A DNA stretch of 16,029 nucleotides from Chloroflexota bacterium (lineage in GTDB: Bacteria > Chloroflexota > UBA6077 > JACQUR01), in assembly GCA_016210245.1 (NCBI GenBank), contig JACQUR010000287.1:1-16029 (forward strand), read 5' to 3'. The notes beneath the pieces were generated by a model. That model searched no databases. It saw only the letters and a program-made list of their open reading frames with translations, and was not told the DNA's origin. Position numbers and translations under genes: made by a program. Below, piece after piece: positions 6,408 to 13,634 of the stretch (its first letter is position 1; the number at the start of each line of letters is the position of its first letter).

Positions 6408-7157
6408 TCACCAGCCTCGGTCGATCCACTCCTGCAAGTGCGGCTGCTCCTCACCGATCGTCGTGGCGCGCCCGTGGCCGGGCAGGACGCGGGTGTCGGC
6501 GGGCAGGGTGAACAGGCGAGAGCGGATGCTCTCGATGATCTGGGGAAAGTTTCCGTAGGGGTTGCTGGTGTTGCCCGGCCCGCCGGGGAACAGGGTGTCG
6601 CCGGTGAGCAGGAGCTGGCCGAGCAGGAAGCACGTGCTGCCGGGCGTGTGCCCGGGGGTGGCCATCGCCCGCAGCGTGTGGCGGCCGAAGGTGAACTCCT
6701 GGCCGTCCTGGATGGTGAAGCTGGGCGGCTCGGCCAGCATGGCCACATCGGCCGGCCCGATGCCTACGGGCGCGGGCAAGCGCTGGCGCAGCAGCAGCAG
6801 CTCGTGGTGGTGGTCTCGGTGGCCGTGGGTGATGAGCACGGCCTGGACCTGGCAGTCCCCGGTGGCCTCCAGGATCGGCTGCGCCTCACTGGCGTCGATC
6901 ACCAGGCACTGCCTGGTCTCCGGGTCGACCAGCACGTACACGTTGTTCTCGTAGGGCTGAACGGCAAACAGGGTAATCAGCTCGATCGTGCCGCTCGGCA
7001 CGGCCACCTGTTCGCGGCGCACTTCCATAGCTACATCTCCCACCATGGCAATGAGTCGATCGCCGGGGCGCAGGTCGAGACGCCGACGGAGCAGGGCCGG
7101 GAGCACGAGCCGGCCGCGCTCCCCGAGCGAAACGGCGAAGCGTTCCTGGTGAGCCAT
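6408..7157 (-). CDS. AbrB-like N-terminal domain fused to a metallo-beta-lactamase-fold hydrolase
   Basis: This 249-residue protein has two parts. Residues 1-50 (FAVSLGERGRLVLPALLRR, DLRPGDRLIAMV) look like a SpoVT-AbrB swapped-hairpin domain, normally a DNA-binding dimer. Residues about 60-249 form a glyoxalase II-like metallo-hydrolase: THGHRDHH (His111, His113, Asp115, His116), ATPGHTPGS (His170), LLTGDTLF (Asp187) and LPGHGR (His228). All expected metal ligands are present, so it is probably an active hydrolase or thiolesterase of unknown substrate. The ATG at 7157 is preferred because an extended -10 (TGGTATGCT) ends 6 nt upstream, which predicts a leaderless mRNA, and no Shine-Dalgarno is visible. 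It is divergent from the MurE-like gene. The N-terminal domain call is by pattern only. Confidence 0.85.
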   Translation of the reverse strand: MAHQERFAVSLGERGRLVLPALLRRRLDLRPGDRLIAMVGDVAMEVRREQVAVPSGTIELITLFAVQPYENNVYVLVDPETRQCLVIDASEAQPILEATGDCQVQAVLITHGHRDHHHELLLLRQRLPAPVGIGPADVAMLAEPPSFTIQDGQEFTFGRHTLRAMATPGHTPGSTCFLLGQLLLTGDTLFPGGPGNTSNPYGNFPQIIESIRSRLFTLPADTRVLPGHGRATTIGEEQPHLQEWIDRGW

Positions 7158-7163
7158 AGGCAA

Positions 7164-7172
7164 AGCATACCA
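7164..7172 (-). promoter_or_regulatory. Extended -10 of the AbrB/MBL gene (leaderless)
   Basis: TGG-TATGCT on the minus strand, with 6 nt between its end and the ATG at 7157, so transcription should begin at or next to the start codon. Confidence 0.55.
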
Positions 7173-7179
7173 CACGATT

Positions 7180-7252
7180 ATTGATTGCAGATTGGAGAGT
7201 GCAGCGTGCAGATTTCAAATCTGCACGCTGCACTCTCCAATCTGCAATCAAT
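7180..7252. repeat. Perfect 73-nt palindrome (36-bp arms, 1-nt centre)
   Basis: The left arm starts ATTGATTGCAGATTGGAG at 7180 and is matched without mismatch by the right arm ending at 7252; the centre is C7216. It sits between two divergent genes, so it is not a terminator for either. It abuts the extended -10 of the AbrB/MBL gene. Confidence 0.95.
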
Positions 7253-7312
7253 GTCTTGCGCATGAGGCGGCGTGGGCAGGACCTGGCCTACAGCCCCGGC
7301 CCTGAACTTGCG

Positions 7313-7318
7313 TACAAT
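7313..7318 (+). promoter_or_regulatory. -10 box of the MurE-like gene
   Basis: TACAAT lies 10 nt before the ATG at 7329, which implies a leader of 0-4 nt. There is no Shine-Dalgarno before the ATG. Confidence 0.45.
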
Positions 7319-7328
7319 GTGGGCTGCC

Positions 7329-8867
7329 ATGCCAGAGGAGCGCAGCGGAGCGAAGCCCACCAGACGCCTGGCCGAACTGGTGGCCGAGGCGCCAGGCGCC
7401 AGGATCGTCCAGGGTGAGGGCGAGCGGCTCATCAGCGGCATCGCCTTCGACTCGCGCACCGTCCAGCCAGGCGACCTGTTTGTGGCCATCCCCGGCCAGC
7501 GCCACGACGGGCGGCAGTTCGTGGCCCAGGCGGTGGCCAGGGGCGCGGCGGCCATCGCGGCCGAGGCGCCCGTGCAGCAGGCGGGCGCGGCCGCGGTGGT
7601 CCAGGTGCCCTCTGCCCGGAGCGCCCTGGCCGACCTGGCGGCCGCCTTCTTCGGCCACCCCTCCCGCCACCTGAAGCTGATCGGGGTCACGGGAACCGAT
7701 GGCAAGACCTCCACTACCCGCCTGTGCGCCGAGCTACTGGAGGCCCAGGGCTTGCGCTGCGGCTGGCTGACCACGGTCGACGTGAAGGTGGGCGGGGAAG
7801 TGCGACCTAACCCGTTCGGCCACACCACCCCCGAGGCGCTGGGCGTGCAGGCGCTGCTGGCCGAGATGGCGGCCGTGGGCGACGAGTGCGCCGTGCTGGA
7901 AACCTCCAGCCACGCCCTGGCACTGGACCGCGTGCGCGGCTGCGCCTTCGACGTGGCGGTGTTCACCAACCTCGCCCCGGAGCACCTCAATTTCCACGGG
8001 TCGATGGACGCGTACCGCGAGGCCAAGACCCAACTCTTCCTGACCCCCGGCCTGTCCCACGCCATCCTGAATGCGGACGATCCCAGCTCGGCCTGGATCG
8101 CGCGCGCCACCCCCGCCCCCGTCACAACCTACGGCCTGGAGGCCCCGGCCGAGTACCGGGCCGAGGACCTGGCGCTGGGCGCGGACGGTACCAGCTTCAC
8201 TCTCCGCGCCCCCTGGGCACCGGTGGGGCTGCGGCTGCGCACCCACTTCGTGGGCCGCTTCAACGTGGCCAACTGGCTGGCAGCCATCGCCGCAACCGTG
8301 CCCCTCGGGGTGGCGGCCGAGGCGATCCGGCGGGCGGCCGAGCGCGCCCGGCCGCCCAGCGGGCGGATGGAGGAGGTGTCTTGCGGCCAGCCGTTCCGGG
8401 TGGTCGTCGACTTCTCCCACACCCCCCAGGCGCTCGCCACAGCCCTGGCTACCCTGCGCCCGCAGACAGCGGGGCGGCTGCTGGTCGTCTTCGGCCAGGC
8501 GGGCGAGCGCGACCCGGGCAACCGCCCGCGCATGGGCGAGATCGCCGCCGACCAGGCCGACTTCTTCGTCCTCACCTCCGACGACCCGCTGTTCGAGGAC
8601 CCGGTCGAGATCGCCCACCAGATCGCGGTGGGCGCCGCGGCTCGAGGCAAGCGCGAGGGTGTCGACTTCGCCATCGAGCCCGACCGGCGCGCAGCCATCC
8701 GCACCGTCTGCCGCCTAGCGCGCGCGGGCGACACCGTCCTGCTGGCCGGCAAGGGCCACGAGCGGCGCATGCTGGTGCGCGACCGGCGCGAGCCCTGGAG
8801 CGACCAGCAGGTCGCCCGCGAAGTGCTGGCCGAGGTTTGGGGGTTGGGGGCTTGGGGAGAGCGCTGA
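7329..8867 (+). CDS. murE: MurE-family UDP-MurNAc-dipeptide : amino acid ligase
   Basis: This 512-residue cytoplasmic Mur ligase would add the third residue of the peptidoglycan stem peptide using ATP. Residues 1-110 form the UDP-binding domain (IAFDSRTVQPGDLFVAIPG). The P-loop GVTGTDGKTSTTR covers residues 119-131 (Lys126). LETSSHALALDRV, FTNLAPEHLNFHGSMDAY and EAKTQLF (carbamylated-Lys region) follow, then the C-terminal domain with FSHTPQAL and LAGKGHE. The DNPR motif of meso-diaminopimelate MurE is replaced by DDPL (418-421), so the substrate is probably another diamino acid such as ornithine or lysine. The ATG at 7329 is preferred to upstream GTG codons because the -10 TACAAT ends 10 nt before it. 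The last residues (GLGAWGER) come from a G-rich simple repeat. The gene stands alone, away from a dcw cluster. Confidence 0.88.
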   Translation: MPEERSGAKPTRRLAELVAEAPGARIVQGEGERLISGIAFDSRTVQPGDLFVAIPGQRHDGRQFVAQAVARGAAAIAAEAPVQQAGAAAVVQVPSARSALADLAAAFFGHPSRHLKLIGVTGTDGKTSTTRLCAELLEAQGLRCGWLTTVDVKVGGEVRPNPFGHTTPEALGVQALLAEMAAVGDECAVLETSSHALALDRVRGCAFDVAVFTNLAPEHLNFHGSMDAYREAKTQLFLTPGLSHAILNADDPSSAWIARATPAPVTTYGLEAPAEYRAEDLALGADGTSFTLRAPWAPVGLRLRTHFVGRFNVANWLAAIAATVPLGVAAEAIRRAAERARPPSGRMEEVSCGQPFRVVVDFSHTPQALATALATLRPQTAGRLLVVFGQAGERDPGNRPRMGEIAADQADFFVLTSDDPLFEDPVEIAHQIAVGAAARGKREGVDFAIEPDRRAAIRTVCRLARAGDTVLLAGKGHERRMLVRDRREPWSDQQVAREVLAEVWGLGAWGER

Positions 8868-8886
8868 CCCTCCAGATCGCCTTTTT

Positions 8887-8904
8887 CACCGCCGAGACGC
8901 CGAG
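8887..8904. repeat. Partial copy of the CACCGCCGAGACGCCGAG repeat
   Basis: The sequence CACCGCCGAGACGCCGAG matches the arm of the inverted repeat at 15101-15182. It lies in the 96-bp gap between the MurE-like gene and the VapB-like gene, with no partner arm nearby. Confidence 0.7.
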
Positions 8905-8963
8905 TGGGAAGTGGCAAAGGAGGGGCTCCGATCGGCTATGCTCGAGGATCGGGAGGCACTGCA

Positions 8964-9191
8964 ATGAGAACGATCGAGACTACCGCCACTGTCGCGCCTG
9001 ATGGGACTTTGACCGCCCGAGTGCCAGCGGATATCCCGCCCGGGGAGCACGAAGTAGTGCTGGTGATTGCCGAGCCGGTGGTGGGCAAGAAGGAGCGCCC
9101 ACCGCTGGATCTTCCTGTACACCACTGGGGGCCCTGGCCCGAGGGCCTCTCCTTGCGCCGCGAGGACATGTATGACGACTGGGGAAGGTAA
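8964..9191 (+). CDS. VapB-like antitoxin of a PIN-domain toxin pair
   Basis: A 75-residue protein beginning MRTIETTATVAPDGTLTARV and continuing PADIPPGEHEVVLVIAEP. Small proteins with this beta-strand N-terminus are common immediately upstream of PIN-domain genes. The acidic and aromatic C-terminus (PVHHWGPWPEGLSLRREDMYDDWG) would be the toxin-binding tail. The ATG at 8964 has GGGAGG 7 nt upstream. The stop lies 20 nt inside the next gene, which implies translational coupling and a balanced toxin-antitoxin operon. Assignment as antitoxin rests mainly on context. Confidence 0.75.
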   Translation: MRTIETTATVAPDGTLTARVPADIPPGEHEVVLVIAEPVVGKKERPPLDLPVHHWGPWPEGLSLRREDMYDDWGR

Positions 9192-9639
9192 CACCATCTT
9201 CCTGGACACGAATGTACTCGTCTACGCTAGCCAGGCGGAGTCGCCCTTTCATCAAGCTGCGCAACGAGCCATCCAGGATCTCTACGATCGGCGAGCCGAG
9301 CTGTGGATCAGCCGACAGGTGCTGCGCGAATACATCGCGGCTCTCACACGCCCCGGCGCGTTCACCGACCCAGAGCAGGTAGCGACGCTGATCGCCGACG
9401 TACGCCGCTTCCAGAGTCGCTTCCTGGTCGCTGAGGACAACCGGGAGGTAACGGAGCGCCTGCTGGCGCTCCTCGAGCGGATCCGTGTGGGCGGCAAGCA
9501 CGTCCACGACGCCAACATTGTCGCCACCATGCAGGCCCACGGCATCCGTCGCTTGCTCACGAACAACCCCGCCGACTTCGCCCGCTTCTCCCACCTCATC
9601 ACGGTTGTGCCGCTGGAGGCAGGTGGCCTGAATCCGTGA
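9172..9639 (+). CDS. PIN-domain ribonuclease, VapC-like toxin
   Basis: A 155-residue PIN-domain endoribonuclease, the likely toxin of the pair. Visible motifs are IFLDTNVLVYAS (first catalytic Asp12), SRQVLREYIAALTRP (conserved Glu), GGKHVHDANIVATM (third acidic residue) and LLTNNPADFARF near the C-terminus. All expected acidic positions are present, so it should bind Mg or Mn and be active. The start ATG (9172) overlaps the antitoxin gene by 20 nt in another frame. The last four codons and the stop lie inside the 73-nt palindrome at 9628-9700. Confidence 0.85.
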   Translation: MTTGEGNTIFLDTNVLVYASQAESPFHQAAQRAIQDLYDRRAELWISRQVLREYIAALTRPGAFTDPEQVATLIADVRRFQSRFLVAEDNREVTERLLALLERIRVGGKHVHDANIVATMQAHGIRRLLTNNPADFARFSHLITVVPLEAGGLNP

Positions 9640-9700
9640 GCTCGAGCCTGGACCCTTCACCCAGCGGGTGAAGGGTCCAGGCTCGAGCTCACGGATTCAG
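9628..9700. repeat. 73-nt palindrome (35-bp perfect arms, 3-nt loop)
   Basis: The left arm 9628-9662 (CTGAATCCGTGAGCTCGAGC...) pairs without mismatch with 9666-9700; the loop is AGC. It overlaps the 3' end of the PIN gene and lies in the convergent gap before aceK, so it may serve as a bidirectional 3' end. It has no T-tract. Confidence 0.95.
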
Positions 9701-9723
9701 AGGTGCAGGAGCGGTGAAACTGT

Positions 9724-9748
9724 GGGCGCGCCGGGGGTGAGCGCGCCC
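9724..9748 (-). terminator. GC hairpin immediately after aceK
   Basis: GGGCGCGC (9724-9731) and GCGCGCCC (9741-9748) form an 8-bp stem starting 1 nt beyond the aceK stop. No T-run follows, so it is a hairpin of terminator shape rather than a classical intrinsic terminator. Confidence 0.4.
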
Positions 9749-9749
9749 C

Positions 9750-11510
9750 CTACACCTGCCCGTCCACTCGGTTGTTCCACTTCCTGGGCAGCCGCTTCCG
9801 CTGGGCGTAGGGGAAGATGTCCATCACCTCGCCGGCGCGCAGACGCTCCTGCACCTGCGACCAGAAGCGAACCTCGAACAGGTCGGCGTGGTGCCGGGTG
9901 AACACCGCGTCCAGGTCTCCAGGCAGCCGCAGGAACGCTCGGAACTCCTCGGGGAAGATCTCGTTGTCGCCCACGTAGAACCAGGGCTCGCTGGCGAATT
10001 CCTCAACCTCGTCGCGCGGCTGGGGCATCGGGCTGAACTGGCAGTCCGTAAGCAGGCACAATTCGTCGTAGTCGTAGAAGACAACGCGGCCGTGGCGGGT
10101 GACGCCGAAGTTCTTGAGCAGCAGGTCCCCGGGGAAGATGTTGCTGCCGGCCAGGTCTTTGATCGCGTTGCCGTAGTCCACCGCCGCGGCTCGGGCGGCC
10201 TCCCACTCGGCTTCGCGCAGGTAGATGTTCAAGGGAGTCACCCGCCGCTCGATATAGGCGTGTTTGATGGTCACGCAATCGTCGGCCACACTCACCGTGT
10301 TGGCCGCCACGCGCTGGAGCTCGTCCAGTAGCTCCGGCGAGAACAGACTGCGTTCGAATCGCAGGTGCTCGAACTCCTGGGCATCGACCAGGCGCCCGGC
10401 ACGGTCGTGCCCGAACACCAGGTGGTACTTCTGCACGACTGCCTGCCGGCTGGTGTTCTTCGGCTCGGCAAAGTGGTCCTTGATGATCTTCACCACCAGG
10501 TCGTAGCGCGGCAGGGTAAAGACCTCCATGACCATGCCGCGCTCGCCTGGCGCGGTCTCGAACCGATCGCTGGAAGAGGCCAGCGAGTTGAGCAGGTCCC
10601 GGTACAGCTCGGTCTTGCCGTGCTTGTGCTGGCCGATCGAGATGTACAGCTCGGCCACACGCTTGCGTGGCATGAGCGACTTGAGAAACTGGACCAGATC
10701 GTAGGAGCGCTCCACTTCGACGTGGAAATACGAGTGCGCGAAACTGAATACGATGCTGATGGCATCCTCGTCCAGCAGCACGGCGTCGACGAGGATGCCC
10801 TGGGGCAGGTTCAGCAGGGCGATGGCCAGCGGCACCCGGTGTCGGCCGCTGAACAGACGACCAGTCAGGTAGGCGCCCTTGTTGCGGTAGAAAACAGGTG
10901 CGGCCAGCTCGGCCCGGTCGACCACCGGCGGAGCTCCGAGGGACTCGAGCCGAGTTGCGATCTCGGCAGCCATCAACTCCGCGTCGCGTTCGCTATCGTC
11001 GTAGGGGACCCGGTGGCGATAGTCGCTCAGAATGGTCTTGGCGAGGTGGAGGAGCGAGGCCGGCTGGTGGTAGACGCGGTAGACGGGCTGCTTTGGCTGG
11101 GTAGGCGGCGTGTCGAAATCGGTGTCGACGAATTCGATCGTGGCATCGACGCCCACCGTGGCGAAGATGCGGCGGGTGATCGAGTTGAAGAATGTCTCGG
11201 CCAGCTCCCAGTCATCGCGATCGGCGATCAGTCCGGAGTACACCGCCTTCATCCCGGCCCAGACGAGCTTGTCCTCGACCAGGTCGCCCAGGAGGTCGCG
11301 GATGCGCCACACGGTCGGGTCGACGGTGCGCCGGTAGAGGTCCAACCGTTCGCCAGCGTCGGCGCGCAACCCTTGCCAGTCGCGGCGCTCGAAGCGCGTC
11401 TGGGCGCGCCGGGTGATGGCTTTGAACTGCGCATGGTAGGCGTCGAACGCGCCGTGGATGGCCCGGGCGCCCAGGTTGGCGATGCGGCTGTGGGTCAGAC
11501 GCGGTTTCAT
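9750..11510 (-). CDS. aceK: Isocitrate dehydrogenase kinase/phosphatase
   Basis: This 586-residue bifunctional enzyme phosphorylates and dephosphorylates isocitrate dehydrogenase, directing isocitrate to the glyoxylate bypass. The regulatory N-terminal half has FFNSITRRIF and TDFDTPP; the kinase half has VVKIIKDHFAEPKN, SNIFPGDLLLKNFGVTRHGR and VVFYDYDE. Aligned to E. coli AceK with an offset of five, Asp462, Asn467 and Asp480 correspond to Asp457, Asn462 and Asp475, so the active site is intact. The length matches the family. The ATG at 11510 has AGGGG about 11 nt upstream and an extended -10 at 11552-11544. No aceA, aceB or icd is nearby. AceK is best known from Proteobacteria, so its presence in an otherwise Chloroflexota-like context is notable and may reflect transfer. 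Confidence 0.96.
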   Translation of the reverse strand: MKPRLTHSRIANLGARAIHGAFDAYHAQFKAITRRAQTRFERRDWQGLRADAGERLDLYRRTVDPTVWRIRDLLGDLVEDKLVWAGMKAVYSGLIADRDDWELAETFFNSITRRIFATVGVDATIEFVDTDFDTPPTQPKQPVYRVYHQPASLLHLAKTILSDYRHRVPYDDSERDAELMAAEIATRLESLGAPPVVDRAELAAPVFYRNKGAYLTGRLFSGRHRVPLAIALLNLPQGILVDAVLLDEDAISIVFSFAHSYFHVEVERSYDLVQFLKSLMPRKRVAELYISIGQHKHGKTELYRDLLNSLASSSDRFETAPGERGMVMEVFTLPRYDLVVKIIKDHFAEPKNTSRQAVVQKYHLVFGHDRAGRLVDAQEFEHLRFERSLFSPELLDELQRVAANTVSVADDCVTIKHAYIERRVTPLNIYLREAEWEAARAAAVDYGNAIKDLAGSNIFPGDLLLKNFGVTRHGRVVFYDYDELCLLTDCQFSPMPQPRDEVEEFASEPWFYVGDNEIFPEEFRAFLRLPGDLDAVFTRHHADLFEVRFWSQVQERLRAGEVMDIFPYAQRKRLPRKWNNRVDGQV

Positions 11511-11543
11511 CTGTTGCGATTCCCCTGCCCGGGTCGGGGCTGG

Positions 11544-11552
11544 ATTCTATCA
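11544..11552 (-). promoter_or_regulatory. Extended -10 of aceK
   Basis: TGA-TAGAAT on the minus strand, giving a leader of about 27 nt that contains the AGGGG ribosome binding site. No -35 consensus is seen. Confidence 0.5.
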
Positions 11553-11697
11553 CAGGACCGCCTCCAGCACGGAAGCCGCGCTCGGCGGTTGGTGGCCGAT
11601 GGGTTGTGCGGCGTGGATGCTCCACCACCTCTGCCGGAAGCCCCTGCACCAGGTCCACTGGCACATCGCTTGCGGACGGATTCGAGCGGAGGCGGTG

Positions 11698-13206
11698 ATG
11701 AGCCCTGAATCCTTCCTGGGCACAGTCCGCGCGCCGGACTTCCCGCTGGGCCTCGACTGGCTCAACGTGGAGCGCCCGCTCACGCTGGCGGACCTGCGCG
11801 GCAAACTGGTCGTCCTCGACTTCTGGACCCTCGGCTGAATCAACTGCCAGCACGTGCTTCCGCAGTTGCGGAGGCTGGAGCGCAAGTACGACCGCGAGCT
11901 GGTGGTCGTGGGGGTCCACTCGGCCAAGTTCGCCGCCGAGAAGTCCACGGAGGCCATTCGCCACGCGGTCGCCCGCCACGACGTGGGCCACCCGGTGGCC
12001 AACGACCGCGACTTCCGCCTGTGGCAGGAGTACGCGGTCCGCGCCTGGCCCACCCTCATCTTCATCGACCCGCGGGGCCGGGTGATCGCCCGCCACGAGG
12101 GCGAGGTCCCCTTCGAGGCCCTGGACCGGGCCATCGGCCAACTGGTGGCCGAGTTCGAGGCGCGGGGGCTGCTGGACCGTCGCCCGTTGTCCTTCGCCCT
12201 CGCCGGCCTTGGGGCCGAAGGCGGCCCGCTGCGCTTCCCGGGCAAGGTGCTGGCCGATCCCGCGAGCGGCCGGCTGTTCATCGCCGACACCGGCCACCAC
12301 CGCCTGGTCGTGGCCGGCCTGGACGGCCAGGTGGAGCGGGCGATCGGCAGCGGCCAGCCCGGGCTGCAGGATGGGCCGGCCGAGGCGGCGCGCTTCAATC
12401 ATCCCCAGGGCCTGGCGCTCCAGGGGCACGGCCTGTTCGTGGCCGACACCGACAACCATGCCCTGCGGCGGGTGGACCTGGCCACGGGGGCGACCAGCAC
12501 GATCGCCGGCACGGGCGAGCAGGCGCAGCAGTTCCACGCCGGCGGGCCGGCCCGCCAGGTGGCGCTCAACTCGCCCTGGGACCTGGTCTTCCACCTGGGC
12601 CAGCTCTGGGTAGCCATGGCCGGCTTCCACCAGGTGTGGGCGCTCGACCTCGACCACGGACTCCTGCGGCCCGCCATCGGCAGCGGGCGCGAGGGGCTGC
12701 AGGATGGGCTGCTGGAGGCAGCCGAGCTGGCGCAGCCCAGCGGCCTGGCCAACGATGGGCAGTGGCTGTTCGTCGCCTGTAGCGAGGCCAGCGCCATTCG
12801 CTGCGTGGATGTGGCCGCCGAGCGGGTGGGCACGCTGGTCGGGCTGGGGCTGTTCGAGTTTGGCGACCAGGACGGGGTGGGCCAGCAGGTGCGCCTCCAG
12901 CACCCGCTCGGCCTGGCCGCCGCCCAGGGCGTGCTCTACCTGGCCGATACCTACAACCACAAGCTCAAGCGCCTGGACCGCGCCACCGCCGAGGTGCGCA
13001 CCCTCTTCGGCAGCGGCGTCCCGGGCTATCGGGACGGCCCCGCCCTCCAGGCCCAGTTCTCCGAGCCCGGCGGGCTGACGCTTGCCGGGCATCGCCTGTA
13101 CGTGGCCGACACCAACAACCACCTCGTGCGGGTGGCCGACCTGGCCAGCGAGACGGTCCAGACGCTGGAGTTGCGCGGATTGGGACCACCGTCTGCCGGC
13201 GCATGA
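11698..13206 (+). CDS. NHLRC2-like thioredoxin/NHL-repeat protein, probable selenoprotein (TGA = Sec47)
   Basis: This is a 502-residue protein if TGA at 11836-11838 is read as selenocysteine. Residues 1-150 are a thioredoxin-like domain: DLRGKLVVLDFWTLG, then U47-I-N-C50, QHVLPQLRRLERKY, GVHSAKFAAEK and the cis-Pro loop WPTLIFIDPRG (Pro118). NHLRC2-type proteins normally have a CINC motif here (human NHLRC2: FFTYCCINC), so the TGA falls exactly on the redox-active first Cys. Residues about 160-495 are NHL beta-propeller repeats (GRLFIADTGHHRLVV, GLFVADTDNHALRRV, GVLYLADTYNHKLKRL, HRLYVADTNNHLVRV). There is no signal peptide, so it is probably cytoplasmic. The ATG at 11698 has a GGAGG box 6 nt upstream. 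The true terminator is also TGA. Conventional annotation would yield a 46-residue fragment and a headless NHL protein. Confidence 0.9.
11856..11875 (+). promoter_or_regulatory. Candidate bacterial SECIS hairpin of the NHLRC2-like gene
   Basis: GCUUCCGC-AGUU-GCGGAGGC forms an 8-bp stem (one G-U pair) with a tetraloop. The loop G is 27 nt after the TGA, and it is the second loop base. This fits the spacing and loop rules for bacterial SECIS elements as I recall them. The loop differs from the AGGUCU loop of the other selenoprotein gene here. Confidence 0.7.
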
Positions 13207-13217
13207 GCGGGCGCATC

Positions 13218-13456
13218 ATACCAAATCCGGGTGAATACCCCTGCTTGGCGCGCCTGGGCGCGCCCTTGGGCAGAGACGGTGGGGCGGGCGTCTCTGCCCG
13301 CGCGAGGGCCGTGCTCCCCAGGACCGCTTCCTCACGGTCGCGGCTCGGTGAGGAGGGCGGTGGAGCGGACGGGCGGGCAGAGACGCCCACCCCACCGGGG
13401 GAACCGGCTGTCTCCATCAGCCGCGGCAAGCACCAGTGACCATCCGGATCTGGTAT
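13218..13456. repeat. 239-bp MITE-like element with 16-bp imperfect terminal inverted repeats
   Basis: The termini are ATACCAAATCCGGGTG (13218-13233) and the complement of CATCCGGATCTGGTAT (13441-13456), matching at 14 of 16 positions. Inside is a 24-bp inverted pair with one mismatch (13277-13300 and 13374-13397, carrying GGGCGTCTCTGCCC), plus smaller hairpins. It has no coding frame I can support and no clear target-site duplication. It fills most of the gap between the NHLRC2-like gene and the MFS gene; the remaining bases, 13457-13634, show nothing recognisable. Confidence 0.75.
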
Positions 13457-13634
13457 CAAGCGGCCACGTGAACGTCTCGCCGGTGGCGCGGCGCCGTCTG
13501 GTCAGCACGAGGATCGGCAGTGCATGCCTACGATCGGCGCCTCAATGGGCACGCGCAGCGCGACCGCCTCAAGGATGCCTGGCGGCCCGGAGTACACGCG
13601 ACGAACGGGGAAAGCGCCGAAAGCCCTGCCGATG

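Noticed and set aside
8837..8862. G-quadruplex at the murE 3' end
   Set aside because: Only three long G-runs are present; it is better explained as a G-rich simple repeat that has extended the reading frame.
9628..9700. Classical intrinsic terminator
   Set aside because: The stem is far longer than usual and no T-tract follows on either strand, so it is listed as a repeat.
11212..13122. A 636-codon minus-strand open frame opposite the NHL protein and overlapping the aceK 5' end
   Set aside because: It mirrors the NHL repeats in another phase and runs through aceK; no family features.
1718..13206. Global TGA reassignment (for example to Trp or Gly) as an explanation of the internal TGAs
   Set aside because: Most genes here end with TGA, including both genes with internal TGA, and the internal ones fall only at Sec/Cys positions.
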